DNA from: an uncultured Propionibacteriaceae bacterium
Lineage (GTDB): Bacteria; Actinomycetota; Actinomycetes; Propionibacteriales; Propionibacteriaceae
DNA length: 64,000 nucleotides
NCBI GenBank assembly: GCA_938046585.1
Contig: CALIWR010000030.1
Location: 62,001 to 126,000, forward strand
Reading direction: 5' to 3'
Of this stretch, positions 63,354 through 64,000 are shown in pieces. The translations under genes and the position numbers were made by a program. Within the stretch, counting starts at the first letter, position 1; each line of letters starts with the position of its first letter. A model generated the notes under the pieces. The model was not told the origin of the DNA. It was given only the letters and a program-made list of their open reading frames with translations, and did no database searches.

Positions 63354-63992
63354 TCAGGTCTCATCCAGAAAACTGGCGATGGCCTGGGCCAAGGACGCAG
63401 CCTGCTCGCGTAGCGGATTGGAACCCGGCAGGTGGACGGTGCGGGCGTCGGCCAGGCGCTGCACCAGCAGCTGGGCCCCGGCCATCGCGGCCCGGTCGCC
63501 TTCCGAGGCCACGACCAAGACCGGGGCGCCGATCTGGCCCAGGTCGTGCGACAGGTCTAGGCCGGCCATCGCCTTCATCGCCTCGATCGCCATTTGTTTG
63601 GTCACCCCGGCCTCGGTGAAGGCCCGCTGCGGCATCAGCCGCATCAAGGCCAGCTGCACCCGCTGGGTGGTCGCAGTCGGCACCACCGGGGTGTCCACCA
63701 CCACGACCCGACCGACTTTCGCCGGCGCCTGGGCCGCCATCCGCAGCGCCACCATCGCGCCGAGCTGGACCCCGCACAGATCGACCTGTTCCAGGTCGTC
63801 CAGGTCCAGCCGGGTCAGCAGCTCCGACACCGCCGCGTCCAAGTCGAAACCACCAGATTGGGTCGGTTTCAACCCCCGCAGCCAGGGGGCGTGCAGGGGC
63901 CGGCCGCCCAATTCGGTGACAACATCCTGCCACGACGGCGGGCTCATCCCCGCCCCGTGCAGCAACAGACAGGTCCTGGGCTCGGTGGTCAC
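63354..63992 (-). CDS. Alpha/beta-fold hydrolase
   Basis: 212 residues. The beginning is CLLLHGAGMSPPSWQDVV (HG motif of the oxyanion hole), then QVDLCGVQLGAMVALRMA, where the usual nucleophile GxSxG reads GVQLG, so the nucleophile is not serine in this position. An aspartate/serine candidate remains in APVLVVASEGDRA. GTG start at 63992 lies 8 bases from the window end; an upstream start cannot be excluded. Substrate unknown; loss of the nucleophile suggests a binding or non-catalytic role. Confidence 0.75.
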   Translation of the reverse strand: MTTEPRTCLLLHGAGMSPPSWQDVVTELGGRPLHAPWLRGLKPTQSGGFDLDAAVSELLTRLDLDDLEQVDLCGVQLGAMVALRMAAQAPAKVGRVVVVDTPVVPTATTQRVQLALMRLMPQRAFTEAGVTKQMAIEAMKAMAGLDLSHDLGQIGAPVLVVASEGDRAAMAGAQLLVQRLADARTVHLPGSNPLREQAASLAQAIASFLDET

Positions 63993-64000
63993 ATCTGTCG

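Overview
The window is about 64 kb of high-GC DNA with GTG starts, ATGA/GTGA overlaps and tight operons. Gene content points to an actinomycete, most likely of the Propionibacteriaceae type: HemD fused to a methyltransferase-like domain, the 33-residue ribosomal protein bS22 beside a BldC-like HTH and proC, hspR closing a dnaK operon, disA next to radA, a branched-chain 2-oxoacid dehydrogenase and a complete Na+-pumping methylmalonyl-CoA decarboxylase operon. The family assignment is inferred from gene content; no 16S gene is present. Layout: 0-9.5 kb carries an SDR oxidoreductase, a histidine phosphatase, hemD fusion, bS22, HTH, asd-proC, CPBP membrane protein, proline dehydrogenase, a TIM-barrel isomerase and a VOC protein. 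9.6-12.3 kb is radA, a four-repeat CRISPR-like array and a disA with altered catalytic motifs. 12.3-19 kb holds a secreted or anchored protein, a single-ORF TreY-TreZ fusion and a secreted phosphoesterase. 19-28.5 kb has an SLC5 symporter with a small membrane partner, a giant membrane protein, a lipoprotein, a 37-residue membrane peptide, a second CRISPR-like array, a two-component system and mutY. 28.6-31.2 kb is a large subtilisin with three C-terminal LDTR repeats. 31.3-34.9 kb is a TPP riboswitch driving ykoEDC (thiamine-precursor ECF uptake) plus a P-loop kinase. 35-39.1 kb has a DUF5107 protein, a GNAT, a sugar aminotransferase and a phosphoglycosyl transferase. 39.2-44.3 kb has a Tat lipoprotein binding protein, a GH32 fructosidase, an AT-richer regulatory/decayed stretch, a proline-rich membrane protein and an M4 protease with a fused emfourin-like domain. 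44.4-52.3 kb is bkdABC, a gamma-carbonic anhydrase-like protein and mmdADCB. 52.3-64 kb is leuS, an Hsp70 homologue, the hspR-dnaJ-grpE-dnaK operon with two HAIR operators, an ArsB/NhaD transporter with a CBS protein, rhaM and a hydrolase. Functional links: branched-chain keto acid oxidation (bkd) yields propionyl-CoA precursors and mmdADCB converts methylmalonyl-CoA to propionyl-CoA while pumping Na+, which the SLC5 symporter and perhaps the ArsB/NhaD transporter can use. TreYZ makes trehalose from glycogen-type glucans. The most unusual items are the two short I-E-like repeat arrays without cas genes, the TreY-TreZ fusion with a possible internal start, and DisA with DGG/RHA in place of DGA/RHR. 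No tRNA or rRNA gene and no insertion sequence was recognised.
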